From: Solirubrobacterales bacterium
GTDB lineage: Bacteria; Actinomycetota; Thermoleophilia; Solirubrobacterales; Solirubrobacteraceae
Length of the DNA: 62,937 nucleotides
Direction: 5' to 3'
NCBI GenBank assembly: GCA_003132505.1
Contig: PKXY01000009.1
Location: 1-62,937 of the forward strand
Made by a program: the position numbers and the translations under genes. Numbering within the stretch: position 1 is the first letter of the stretch; each line of letters begins with the position of its first letter. The notes under the pieces are model-generated. The model was not told where the DNA came from, made no database searches, and saw only the letters and a program-made list of their open reading frames with translations. Of this stretch, positions 8,243 through 15,261 are shown in pieces.

Positions 8243-9886
8243 ATGTCAAGCGTTGTTGTAACGCAACCTGCTGGCGGAGAAGCGGTCCGCGCCCCCCGAA
8301 GCAACCTCGTGCTTGCCGCAATGGTGTTTGCGGTGGCGATGACGTTCATTGATCAGACGATCGTGGCGATCGCGATCCCGAGTTTGCAGCGCAATCTGTC
8401 GATCTCGACGACCGGATCGCAGTGGATCATCAACGCCTACCTGCTGGCGTTGGCGGCGCTGTTCGCGTTCGGTGGCAAGCTCGGCGACATGCTCGGCCGG
8501 CGGCGGATGGTGATCGTCGGTGTGACCGGCTTCGCCATCGCCTCAGCGTGCTGCGGGTTCACGCCGAAGGGCTCGGCCGCCGAGGCCTGGATCATCGCCT
8601 TTCGCGTCCTGCAGGGCGCCACGGCGGCGCTCATGTTCCCCGCCGCGGTCGGGATCGTCGCGGCGGCGTTCCCGCAGAGTGAGCGGGGCCGGGCGATGGC
8701 GGTGTTCTTCGGCATCTCCGGCGGACTGACCGCGATCGGTCCGATCGCCGGCGGATACCTGACGCAGTGGACGTGGCGCTCAATCTTCTGGATCAACGTT
8801 CCGGTCGCGCTGATTGCGCTGCTATTGATCTGGCGCTCGAAGCTCCCGGAGGAGAAGCACCCGAACCGGCTCGACTATCGCGGCGCGGTGCTGATCACTG
8901 GCGGGATGGGGCTGACGGTGCTTGGCTTGCAGCAGTCGAGCGTCTGGGGGTGGAGTAGCCACACGACCTGGGCCTGCATCGCGGCAGGCATCGTGCTGAC
9001 AGCCGCGTTCATCGGCTGGGAACTGCGGACGCCTGATCCGTTGCTGCGCCTCGACATCTTCCGCAACCGTGCGTTCGCTCTGGACAACCTGGCGCTCGGG
9101 TTGATGTCGATCGCGTTCGTGCCGTTCTTCTTCTTCGCCAGCGTCTACGTCCAACTCTCCCTGCATGAGACCGCCACCCACGCCGGCCTGTACCTGCTCT
9201 ATTTCTTCCTCGGCTACGTCGTCGCCTCACAGATCGGCGGCCGCATCCTCGATCGCCGCGGCGCACGCCCCGCACTCGTGCTCGGCAGCGCCGTCGGCGC
9301 GGTCGGCTTCTACCTACTCGCCGGTAGGCTCACCGACCTTTCGCTCGGTCGACAAGCGATCTACATCGCGCTCGCCGGCGCCGGCGTCGGGTTGATGCTG
9401 ACCCCCGCGAGCACCGATGCCGTCAACCGTGCCGCTCGCGCGAGCTACAGCGAGGTCACCGGGATCACCCAGACGGCGCGCAACCTCGGCGCGAGCCTCG
9501 GCCTCGCCGTGTTGGGAACGATCCTCGTCAGCCGTAACACCGCCAACATCACTGGTGCGCTCGTCAAGGGAGGCGTCCCGACCGCCACCGCGCATCGCCT
9601 CGCGGCGTCGTTCGGGTACGACCAGACCCGGTCAGGTGCACACGAGCCGGCGTCGCTCCTCCATGGCATCCAGCTTGCGTTCGCGCACTCCACGCAGACC
9701 GTGTTCTACATCATGGCCGCCGTGATGGCAGCCACATTCCTCGTCTCCGTCCGTTGGTACCCGCGCGGCCGCGCCGAGGAAACGTCCGCCGCCGAAGCCG
9801 CGTCGGCGACCAATGCCGCCGCGGTCCTGGCGCGCCCGCGGGAACAGCTCGCACCGGACTATGTCAATCAGAGTGGGCACCGATGA
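8243..9886 (+). CDS. MFS multidrug exporter, DHA2 (14-TM) family
   Basis: This 547-residue membrane protein has about 14 hydrophobic segments. The DHA2/EmrB-QacA motifs are present: FIDQTIVAIAIPSL in TM1, motif A GGKLGDMLGRRR between TM2 and TM3, and motif C GPIAGGYLT in TM5. Such proteins export lipophilic cations, dyes or antibiotics in exchange for protons. The ATG is preceded by a GAGAGGAG site. The gene stands alone, with no TetR- or MarR-type regulator beside it, and its substrate cannot be assigned. Confidence 0.93.
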   Translation: MSSVVVTQPAGGEAVRAPRSNLVLAAMVFAVAMTFIDQTIVAIAIPSLQRNLSISTTGSQWIINAYLLALAALFAFGGKLGDMLGRRRMVIVGVTGFAIASACCGFTPKGSAAEAWIIAFRVLQGATAALMFPAAVGIVAAAFPQSERGRAMAVFFGISGGLTAIGPIAGGYLTQWTWRSIFWINVPVALIALLLIWRSKLPEEKHPNRLDYRGAVLITGGMGLTVLGLQQSSVWGWSSHTTWACIAAGIVLTAAFIGWELRTPDPLLRLDIFRNRAFALDNLALGLMSIAFVPFFFFASVYVQLSLHETATHAGLYLLYFFLGYVVASQIGGRILDRRGARPALVLGSAVGAVGFYLLAGRLTDLSLGRQAIYIALAGAGVGLMLTPASTDAVNRAARASYSEVTGITQTARNLGASLGLAVLGTILVSRNTANITGALVKGGVPTATAHRLAASFGYDQTRSGAHEPASLLHGIQLAFAHSTQTVFYIMAAVMAATFLVSVRWYPRGRAEETSAAEAASATNAAAVLARPREQLAPDYVNQSGHR

Positions 9887-10071
9887 GGAGCGTGCACCGA
9901 GCCTCCAGACAACAGGTTTACGGATGATCGTCCGCTGGCTGTGGCGCGAGTTCCGGGCGGCGGGCTCGACCGGCGGGCGTGCAGTAGCTCGCAAGTCCAG
10001 CGCCCGCACGGGCGTTGCCGTTGTTGTGCCAGCGCCGCGCCACCTGGACCCCGAATGAGGAGCCTGCCGGG

Positions 10072-10485
10072 ATGACCAATCGAGCCTCCGCGCCGCCGAC
10101 ACCCGATGCCATCGTCACGAAGCCAAGCCCGTGGGGGGTTGCCGAGACTGTGTCGCGTTTCAAGCAGGTGCTGGCGTCGAAGCGGATCAAGTTGTTCGCG
10201 GTGATCGACCACAGCGGGGAGGCGCGGGCGGCCGGGCTCGAGCTGCGTGAAACCCAGGTCGTGATCTTCGGCAGCCCCGCGGCGGGGACGCCGGTTATGG
10301 AGGCCGTGCCGCTCGCGGCGCTCGACCTGCCACTCAAGGTGCTCGTGTGGGCGGACGAGGACCAAGCGCGGGTCAGCTACGCTCGGCCTGCGTCACTGGC
10401 AGCTCGCTACGGTCTGGGTGCCGACCTCGCGCGCCGACTAGCCGCGATTGAGTTGGTCGTCGACGCGGTCCTCGCCGGCGACTGA
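10072..10485 (+). CDS. DUF302 domain protein
   Basis: This 137-residue cytoplasmic protein is of the DUF302 family. The recognisable core is VAETVSRFKQVLASKRIKLFAVIDHSGEARAAG split by the usual strand-helix pattern, then QVVIFGSPAAGTPVM, then LDLPLKVLVWADE. DUF302 proteins are small alpha/beta dimers of unsettled function, often near redox or stress genes. ATG 10072 was chosen over an upstream in-frame start because GAGGAG precedes it by about 10 nt and the domain begins soon after. Its stop codon overlaps the start of the next small frame. Confidence 0.82.
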   Translation: MTNRASAPPTPDAIVTKPSPWGVAETVSRFKQVLASKRIKLFAVIDHSGEARAAGLELRETQVVIFGSPAAGTPVMEAVPLAALDLPLKVLVWADEDQARVSYARPASLAARYGLGADLARRLAAIELVVDAVLAGD

Positions 10486-10634
10486 TGGCCGAGTACGCCC
10501 AGCCAGGGGACGCATCCGCGGCGTCGCACGTCGCGGCCGAGTCCGACCCGCGCTTCTGTCGGCTGGCGGTCGCAGGTTTCCGCTATTTCAGCGCTATCGG
10601 CCCGCTCGCTGCGATGATGAACGATCGCGCTTAA
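10485..10634 (+). CDS. Possible 49-residue hypothetical protein
   Basis: This short frame begins at an ATG that shares its first base with the stop of the DUF302 gene (TGATG), the arrangement of translationally coupled genes. The product is not recognised. It has a polar Ala/Ser-rich first half and a short hydrophobic stretch (LAVAGFRYFSAIGPLAAMM). There is no independent ribosome site. It could be a real coupled small protein or a chance overlap. Confidence 0.28.
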   Translation: MAEYAQPGDASAASHVAAESDPRFCRLAVAGFRYFSAIGPLAAMMNDRA

Positions 10635-10936
10635 CCGTTGCTGAGTCGGTTCGCGGCCGGCCGCTGAGCGAATAGAACTCATTCGCGCAGCACGCGCTCT
10701 AGCGTCAGGTTGCGTTCGAAGAGTTCGGGCTGCAAATCGGCCTCGTCACTCATCCACCGTTGGAATGCAATGCCGAAGCGCTCAGGCTCGCGGTACCCGC
10801 GATCAGCCTGCCAGCACGTCAGCGGTTCGCCAGCTCACAGCATCGATATTACTGACGGTAAGTGCGATCGTGCGTACCGAGCAGTAGCCAGAAACGGTCA
10901 AGTCTTCTCGACTTGGGAACAGAACAGGAGAACATG
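10635..10936. other. Gap with a possible decayed gene fragment
   Basis: The minus strand from 10834 to 10679 is open for 51 codons without an early start codon. It reads like the C-terminus of a real protein (ADRGYREPERFGIAF, then SDEADLQPELFERNLTLERV). The only ATG, at 10753, leaves 24 residues. It may be a remnant of a gene lost by deletion. No promoter or RNA is recognised here. Confidence 0.3.
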
Positions 10937-11251
10937 ATGCCTTTTGTGAATGTCAAGCTAGTGGAGGGCGTATTCAGCGAAGAGCAGAAGCATGCCATGG
11001 CCGCAGACCTCACGGACGTGATGGTCCGACACGAGGGGTCTGAGGCCTTCCGCGACGTCATCTGGGTGCTCATCGAAGAGCTCCATCCCGACGGCTGGCA
11101 CATCGGCGGAGAGCCATTTCGCGGACCTAAGTCCCTCATGCAGGCGCTTTCCCACTCGAAGACGACCTACGAGTCGATCGAGGGACACCCCACCACACGC
11201 GAAGAATTCGCTGCCGTCGCGCCGCCGCGCGCGAACGGCACCGATCGCTGA
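10937..11251 (+). CDS. Tautomerase superfamily protein (4-oxalocrotonate tautomerase-like)
   Basis: This 104-residue protein starts MPFVNVKLVEG, so removal of Met exposes the catalytic Pro1 of the tautomerase superfamily. Two ATGs lie in tandem (10934 and 10937). The second is preferred because it yields Pro1 and has 6 nt to the AGGAG site, against 3 nt for the first. The fold core is followed by a longer C-terminus (to EEFAAVAPPRA) than in the roughly 62-residue classical enzyme. Enzymes of this family isomerise or dehalogenate small keto/enol acids; the substrate is unknown. It appears to be a single-gene unit. Confidence 0.85.
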   Translation: MPFVNVKLVEGVFSEEQKHAMAADLTDVMVRHEGSEAFRDVIWVLIEELHPDGWHIGGEPFRGPKSLMQALSHSKTTYESIEGHPTTREEFAAVAPPRANGTDR

Positions 11252-11365
11252 CGACGGCGCGCCCTAGTCGACGCCTCGCCCACTGCTTGCGCCCAACAGC
11301 GCTACGCCGCGACGCCCGGGCAGCGGCGGTCGTCCTCGTTGTGGACGGGACCGGTAACGAGCGGC

Positions 11366-11440
11366 GATCTCCGCAGGCTCCTGCTAATCGAGCAGAGCGG
11401 GAGTGAGCAGCGAGGCCCACCAGACGCTCGCATCTCGTCC
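11366..11440. repeat. Dispersed intergenic repeat, copy B
   Basis: This is the second copy of the repeat at 41-118. The first 22 bases, GATCTCCGCAGGCTCCTGCT plus AA, are identical and the rest is diverged but ungapped. It lies between the tautomerase gene and the HTH-DUF3887 gene, directly before that gene's control region. Confidence 0.6.
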
Positions 11441-11542
11441 GCAGCGAGCGTGTGGCGCGACGTTTCGAGACGCTCGCTCCTCGCTGAGGCGAGAGGAGGG
11501 AAGGAACGCGCGCGTTGTCCGTTCGGCTTTCTCAACACGGGC

Positions 11543-11586
11543 GTAAAGGCTGCCTTGACATCTACCTCTGTGAAGGTAGCCTTTAC
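11543..11586 (+). promoter_or_regulatory. Promoter with palindromic operator of the HTH-DUF3887 gene
   Basis: Two 14-bp arms, GTAAAGGCTGCCTT (11543-11556) and AAGGTAGCCTTTAC (11573-11586), form an inverted repeat with one mismatch. Each arm is itself a near-palindrome around AAGG...CCTT, with 30 bp between centres. A TTGACA -35 (11555-11560) and a TAGCCT -10 (11577-11582), 16 bp apart, are embedded in it. The start codon follows the -10 by 8 nt. Autoregulation by the encoded HTH protein is the simplest reading. Confidence 0.7.
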
Positions 11587-11590
11587 GTTC

Positions 11591-12217
11591 ATGGATTCGG
11601 TCCGGTCGCTCGCCGCGCTCACCAGCCGGCTCGAGGCACAGGTCTCGGCTCTGACTCACAACACGCGAAGCCCGCTGGCCGCACCCGACTATCTCGATCT
11701 GGTCCGGAGAGCTCAGGACGTCGACGACCTGGCTCAGCAGGCGCTCAGGCTTTGCGTGGAGCAAAGCCGCGACGCCGGCCACACCTGGCAGGAGATCGGC
11801 GACCTTCTCGGAGTGACCCGTCAAGCCGCCTTCCAGCGGTTCGGCAAGCCCATCGACCCCCGGACAGGAGAGCCAATGGACAAGACGGTGCGCATGACCG
11901 ACGCTGCAGGACGCGCGATACATATCGCTGCTGCCGTTCTCGATGGACGCATGGAGGAAGCCCGGCCCTTCTTCAACGAAGAGGTCTTGACCGCGTTCAC
12001 CGACGAGGTCCGGGGCGACAGCCTGGCGACGGTCGCGGGCCTCGTGGGCGCTTTCGAGGGCTTTGGCGACGGCGAGCCGTTCGTCCGCCGTATCGGCGAC
12101 CACACGGTCGTCGACATCCCGCTGCGCTACGAGGCAGGCGAGATGAAGGCCCGAATCGCCTTCGATACGGACGAGAAGGTCGCCGGACTATTCATTCTCC
12201 CCACCGAAATACCTTGA
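11591..12217 (+). CDS. HTH-DUF3887 regulator
   Basis: This is a 208-residue two-part protein. Residues 35-90 are helical and contain a helix-turn-helix of the type TWQEIGDLLGVTRQAAFQRF (65-84). Residues 108-205 form a DUF3887 domain (RPFFNEEVLTAF, then VAGLVGAFEGFGDGEPF, then the strand-rich VVDIPLRYEAGEMKARIAFD). DUF3887 has an NTF2-like fold and may bind a small molecule or a peptide. The protein is probably a one-component transcription factor. ATG 11591 lies 8 nt after a -10 element, so the mRNA is probably leaderless. In-frame extension upstream runs through the operator and the dispersed repeat and is rejected. Confidence 0.82.
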   Translation: MDSVRSLAALTSRLEAQVSALTHNTRSPLAAPDYLDLVRRAQDVDDLAQQALRLCVEQSRDAGHTWQEIGDLLGVTRQAAFQRFGKPIDPRTGEPMDKTVRMTDAAGRAIHIAAAVLDGRMEEARPFFNEEVLTAFTDEVRGDSLATVAGLVGAFEGFGDGEPFVRRIGDHTVVDIPLRYEAGEMKARIAFDTDEKVAGLFILPTEIP

Positions 12218-12352
12218 ACCGGGGCCGCGCAGCCGTGCAAGCGACTCGCTCCGTCAACCGTGTGACCGGGTGCCAAGCGCGCACTTCGCCAAGCTCCCGC
12301 GCGCCGACGCACACGCATACGCGGACACGGCCTCCGGCCACGAAGCCGAATC

Positions 12353-12388
12353 ACAGGAGACACCGATGAGACAGGAGACACCGATGAG
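12353..12388 (+). repeat. Exact 18-bp duplication of ribosome site and start codon
   Basis: ACAGGAGACACCGATGAG occurs twice in direct tandem (12353-12370 and 12371-12388). Each unit has its own AGGAG and ATG (12366 and 12384), in the same reading frame. Both starts are therefore usable and would give products differing by six residues. Confidence 0.95.
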
Positions 12389-12719
12389 CCCGAAACAAGT
12401 CGCCTACGATGATGGCGAGATCCGCTGCGACGACCAGGGCCTCAGCATCCGCCACTACTACCCCTGGGGCACAAAGCGGATTCCGTACCGCTCGATCGAA
12501 GGGGTGGAGACGCTCTCGCTGACTGGCCTGCAGAAAGTGCGCAGGTGGCGCCTCTGGGGCTCCGGAGACTTGATCCACTGGTGGAATCTCGATCCGCGAC
12601 GGCCCAAGAAGAGCGTCGCGCTCGTAATCGACGTGGGACGCCATATACGCCCCACGATCACCCCGGACGACCCCACCACCGTCGCCCGCATCCTCACCGA
12701 AGCCACCAAGAAATCATGA
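12384..12719 (+). CDS. Small PH-like domain protein
   Basis: This 111-residue soluble protein begins MSPKQVAYDDGEIRCDDQGL and continues with alternating strands (SIRHYYPWGTKRIPYRSIEGVETL) typical of bacterial PH-like (bPH) domains. A WRLWGSGDLIHWWNLDPRR segment and a VALVIDVGRHIRPTITPDDP strand-turn follow, then a C-terminal helix. The function of these domains is poorly known. Start 12384 is used; the duplicated ribosome site offers 12366 as a second start, adding MRQETP. It is 167 bp downstream of the HTH-DUF3887 gene on the same strand. Confidence 0.72.
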   Translation: MSPKQVAYDDGEIRCDDQGLSIRHYYPWGTKRIPYRSIEGVETLSLTGLQKVRRWRLWGSGDLIHWWNLDPRRPKKSVALVIDVGRHIRPTITPDDPTTVARILTEATKKS

Positions 12720-13081
12720 GTGCGATCAGCCGGCCACAGTGAGAGGAAAGGCCGTGTCGATACCACGCTCTGCGCTGCGAGCGCGCCCGCATATCGACCC
12801 CCCCTTTCGCCCTCAGCACGGGCGCGCGAGCGTAGCCTCGACTGGCGTCCACGCGCAGGCCAGCGCGGCCTCCGGCGCTGTCAGGGAGTCAGCAGGCTTG
12901 AAGCGCCGGGCCAGTCGAAGTGAAAAGTGAGTGATCGGTCACAAGAGACCGGCTCTGCGGGTGCCACGAGCATCTCCGGCGTGACGCCGACGTCCCTCCC
13001 TTGCGGGAAAGCGAGAGCGCGCGAGCCAGGCCGCCCGCTACCGGATCCGCCCTGAAGCAGTCGCGCGGTCAGCTCGCGTAA
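12720..13081. other. Gap without a recognised gene
   Basis: The region contains a 63-codon frame from GTG 12739 with an Arg/Ala/Ser-rich, low-information translation, judged a chance frame. A short inverted repeat CGGTC/GACCG lies near 12935. No promoter, terminator or RNA is recognised. Confidence 0.5.
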
Positions 13082-13657
13082 CTAGGGCGCGGTCACGGCC
13101 CATGTCCCGTCGCTGTAGAAGTTTCCCGCTGCTGCGCTGTCAACGACCAAGCCGGCACCGTATGGGCTCGCGCCGCCGCCATCGCCATTAAACGGATCGT
13201 AGGCTGCGATTTCGCCGGCATTCGCGTGACCCCCTTCATAAATGCACAGCTGGCCCGGCGCCGCCGATGGCGCGGTAACCGACCCGGGACACGCAGTTGT
13301 CGTACCTGAGGGGACGACGTTCGGCGTGGGCGTGCTTGCAAGCGGAATCGGAAATGAGATGGATGTCGAGGCCAGATCCCCGACAACGATTGCGGTACCG
13401 TCAGCCTGATAGGTACCTGTCTCGGTCTTTCCGCTCGGAAGCACGGCGAGCAGCGGACCAGTCGCGCCGGTATTGCCCGTCGGGCCGGCGGCACCATGGG
13501 CTCCGTGTAGCGCACGGCGCACACTCGGCTTGATTTGTTTGGTGGACGTAATGAGGTAGTGCTTGGTCGCGTAAGCGGTCCCCGCAGATAGCGCGATGAA
13601 GAGTGCGAAAAATGCGACCGTGTTTGACTTCACCACCACTCGTATCTTGCGAAGCAT
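13082..13657 (-). CDS. Secreted protein with a short collagen-like segment
   Basis: This 191-residue protein has a basic N-terminus, one hydrophobic segment (VAFFALFIALSAGTAYA, about 14-30) acting as signal peptide or anchor, and a KQIKPSVRRALHG stretch. A short Gly-X-Y run (GAAGPTGNTGATGP, about 55-68) and a beta-rich domain follow, with a Cys pair (about 123 and 137) and Gly-rich loops. This layout recurs in secreted proteins of Solirubrobacterales, but the role is unknown. GGAGGAG lies 2 nt before the ATG, an unusually short spacing. The gene is 13 bp upstream of the adenosyltransferase stop and on the same strand, so it may be cotranscribed with it. Confidence 0.7.
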   Translation of the reverse strand: MLRKIRVVVKSNTVAFFALFIALSAGTAYATKHYLITSTKQIKPSVRRALHGAHGAAGPTGNTGATGPLLAVLPSGKTETGTYQADGTAIVVGDLASTSISFPIPLASTPTPNVVPSGTTTACPGSVTAPSAAPGQLCIYEGGHANAGEIAAYDPFNGDGGGASPYGAGLVVDSAAAGNFYSDGTWAVTAP

Positions 13658-13670
13658 CGCTCCTCCGACT

Positions 13671-14234
13671 CTATTCGGGATTCCGATGCTGTCCCGGCTC
13701 CCACAGCGTCTCTTCGCCCCGCGCTGCGTCCCGCGCCAGGATGAACAGTAAGTCGCTCAGGCGGTTGAGGTAGCGCAGCACCTCGGGGTTCGCGTCATCT
13801 CCGAGCGCCACGACCCGCCGCTCGGCTCGCCGGCAGACCGTCCGGCAGACGTGAAGCCAGGCCGCCGCCGCGTTGCCGCCAGCGAGGAGGAAGGAGCGCA
13901 GTGGCTCGAGCGTCTCGTTGACTTCGTCGCACGCGCTCTCGAGCCATTCGACCTGCGAGGGGAGCACGCGCAGGCGCTCCTTGGTGTCGCCTTCGGGGAC
14001 CGCGAGGTCGGCGCCGAGGTCGAAGAGGTCGTTCTGGATTCGCTTCAGCCAGCCGACGGTTCGCTCCGACATGCCGGACTGGGTGATCGCGAAGCCGATG
14101 TGGGCGCCGAGCTCGTCGACGTGGCCGTAGGCCTCGATCCGCGGATCGGTCTTGGCCACTCGGCTCATGTCGCCGAGGTGGGTCTCGCCGCCGTCGCCGA
14201 GCTTCGTGTAGATGCGCGTGAGGTTCACGGTCAT
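13671..14234 (-). CDS. Cob(I)alamin adenosyltransferase, PduO type
   Basis: This 187-residue enzyme transfers the 5'-deoxyadenosyl group of ATP to cob(I)alamin, making adenosylcobalamin. PduO/MMAB motifs are present: TKLGDGGETHLGD at residue 10 (ATP loop), VDELGAHIGFA near 39-49, and the C-terminal CRRAERRVVAL and LNRLSDLLFILAR helices. ATG 14234 starts the domain exactly; longer in-frame extension would enter the riboswitch. Its start is only 45 bp from the start of the cobalamin riboswitch on the opposite strand, so the two units share a short divergent control region. Together they cover B12 import and conversion to coenzyme. Confidence 0.93.
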   Translation of the reverse strand: MTVNLTRIYTKLGDGGETHLGDMSRVAKTDPRIEAYGHVDELGAHIGFAITQSGMSERTVGWLKRIQNDLFDLGADLAVPEGDTKERLRVLPSQVEWLESACDEVNETLEPLRSFLLAGGNAAAAWLHVCRTVCRRAERRVVALGDDANPEVLRYLNRLSDLLFILARDAARGEETLWEPGQHRNPE

Positions 14235-14260
14235 CGGCCGTTCAAGTGTGTCAGAGGCGA

Positions 14261-14266
14261 TACGAT
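14261..14266 (+). promoter_or_regulatory. Possible -10 element of the B12 operon
   Basis: TACGAT fits TANNNT and would start transcription near 14273, a few bases before the riboswitch P1 stem. No good -35 is visible, so this is a suggestion. Confidence 0.4.
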
Positions 14267-14279
14267 GCCGCGCGATAGA

Positions 14280-14436
14280 GGTCGGTGGCATGGGAAGCCG
14301 GGGAGGATCCGGCGCGGACCCGCCACTGTGATCGGGGAAGTCGACCGCACGCGCGAGAGCGCAGGCCACTGGTTCGCCACCGCGAGCCGGGAAGGCGCGG
14401 GAGATCGGCCCGGAAGCCAGGAGACCTGCGCCGACC
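14280..14436 (+). ncRNA. Cobalamin (B12) riboswitch
   Basis: The closing stem P1 pairs GGTCGG (14280-14285) with CCGACC (14431-14436) perfectly. Inside are the conserved blocks ATGGGAAGCCGG, GATCCGGCGCGG and CCCGCCACTGTGA, and the B12-box-like GGAAGCCAGGAGACCTGCG near the 3' side. After P1 comes a CCCCC run (14442-14446) that can pair with the AAAGGGG ribosome site (14461-14467) of the first gene, so control is probably translational. Binding of adenosylcobalamin would lower expression of the five-gene import operon that follows. Confidence 0.93.
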
Positions 14437-14476
14437 AAGAGCCCCCAAAGACCCTCGTGGAAAGGGGTTGGCACCT

Positions 14477-15253
14477 ATGAGAAGCACTCGTTCCCTACGC
14501 GCATCGCGCGCACGTTTCGCTGCGGCCGTCTGCATTGGCGTAGCGCTCGCAGGAGTCCTGGCGACCCAGTCAGCCGCAACTGCCGCGAAGACCGCGACGG
14601 GCCCGGTTCCGGACGTGACGGTCCGGGTCGAAGGACTCACCAAGACGCTCCTGCCGCCGAAGGTGGTGACGCTCGAGAGCGGCTCTGTCAGCAAGGACGG
14701 TGTCGCCGCGGACAGCTGCAGCGCTCTCAGCGCGCTCGGCGCGCTCGAAGACGCGACTCACGGTGTTTGGAACGGCAGCTGGTCAAGCTCTTACAAGGAT
14801 TACTTCGTCACTTCGATCCTCGGTGACAGCTATTCCTCGACCGCCGACTATTACTGGGCGTTCTGGCTCAACGACAAGCCGGCGTCGCTTGGCGCCTGTA
14901 GCGTCGATCCGGCGAAGGGATCGAGCATCCTGTTCTTCCCCGAGTACGACGGCAAGAGCAAGTCGATCGTCGCCCCGAGTGTGCTCGGGATCAGCGCACC
15001 TGCGAGCGTTCTCGTTGGTAAGCCGTTCACTGTCGTCGTCACGAGCTATGCCAACTCGAACGGCAAGGCAGCGCCGGCGGTTGGCGCGCACGTGAGCGCC
15101 GACAGCGCGTCGGCAACCGCGGGCAATGGCGGCAAGGCGTCGCTGACCCTCAGCAAGACCGGGAGCGTCGAGATCAAGGTCACGGCCGCGCATGCGCTGC
15201 GCGACGAGGCGACGGTCTGCATCCACAAAGCCGGAGGGAGCTGCAGCAGCTAG
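14477..15253 (+). CDS. Exported transcobalamin-like beta-domain (DUF4430-type) protein
   Basis: This 258-residue protein has a signal peptide (hydrophobic core about 15-30, cut near 37). Residues 45-155 resemble DUF4430, the transcobalamin-like C-terminal beta domain: VTVRVEGL, a Cys-containing helix (ADSCSALSALGALEDA), then YYWAFWLNDKPASLGACSV and GSSILFFPEY. Residues 165-250 look like an immunoglobulin-like fold (PASVLVGKPFTVVVTS). There is no lipobox or anchor, so it is secreted or loosely cell-bound. It is the first gene after the cobalamin riboswitch, with AAAGGGG 9 nt before the ATG. Inference: it binds a corrinoid, as the beta domain of animal intrinsic factor does. Confidence 0.8.
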   Translation: MRSTRSLRASRARFAAAVCIGVALAGVLATQSAATAAKTATGPVPDVTVRVEGLTKTLLPPKVVTLESGSVSKDGVAADSCSALSALGALEDATHGVWNGSWSSSYKDYFVTSILGDSYSSTADYYWAFWLNDKPASLGACSVDPAKGSSILFFPEYDGKSKSIVAPSVLGISAPASVLVGKPFTVVVTSYANSNGKAAPAVGAHVSADSASATAGNGGKASLTLSKTGSVEIKVTAAHALRDEATVCIHKAGGSCSS

Positions 15254-15261
15254 CGGCGGAC

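Noticed and set aside
12739..12930. 63-codon plus-strand frame from GTG 12739
   Set aside because: Arg/Ala/Ser-rich translation, no clear ribosome site and no family.
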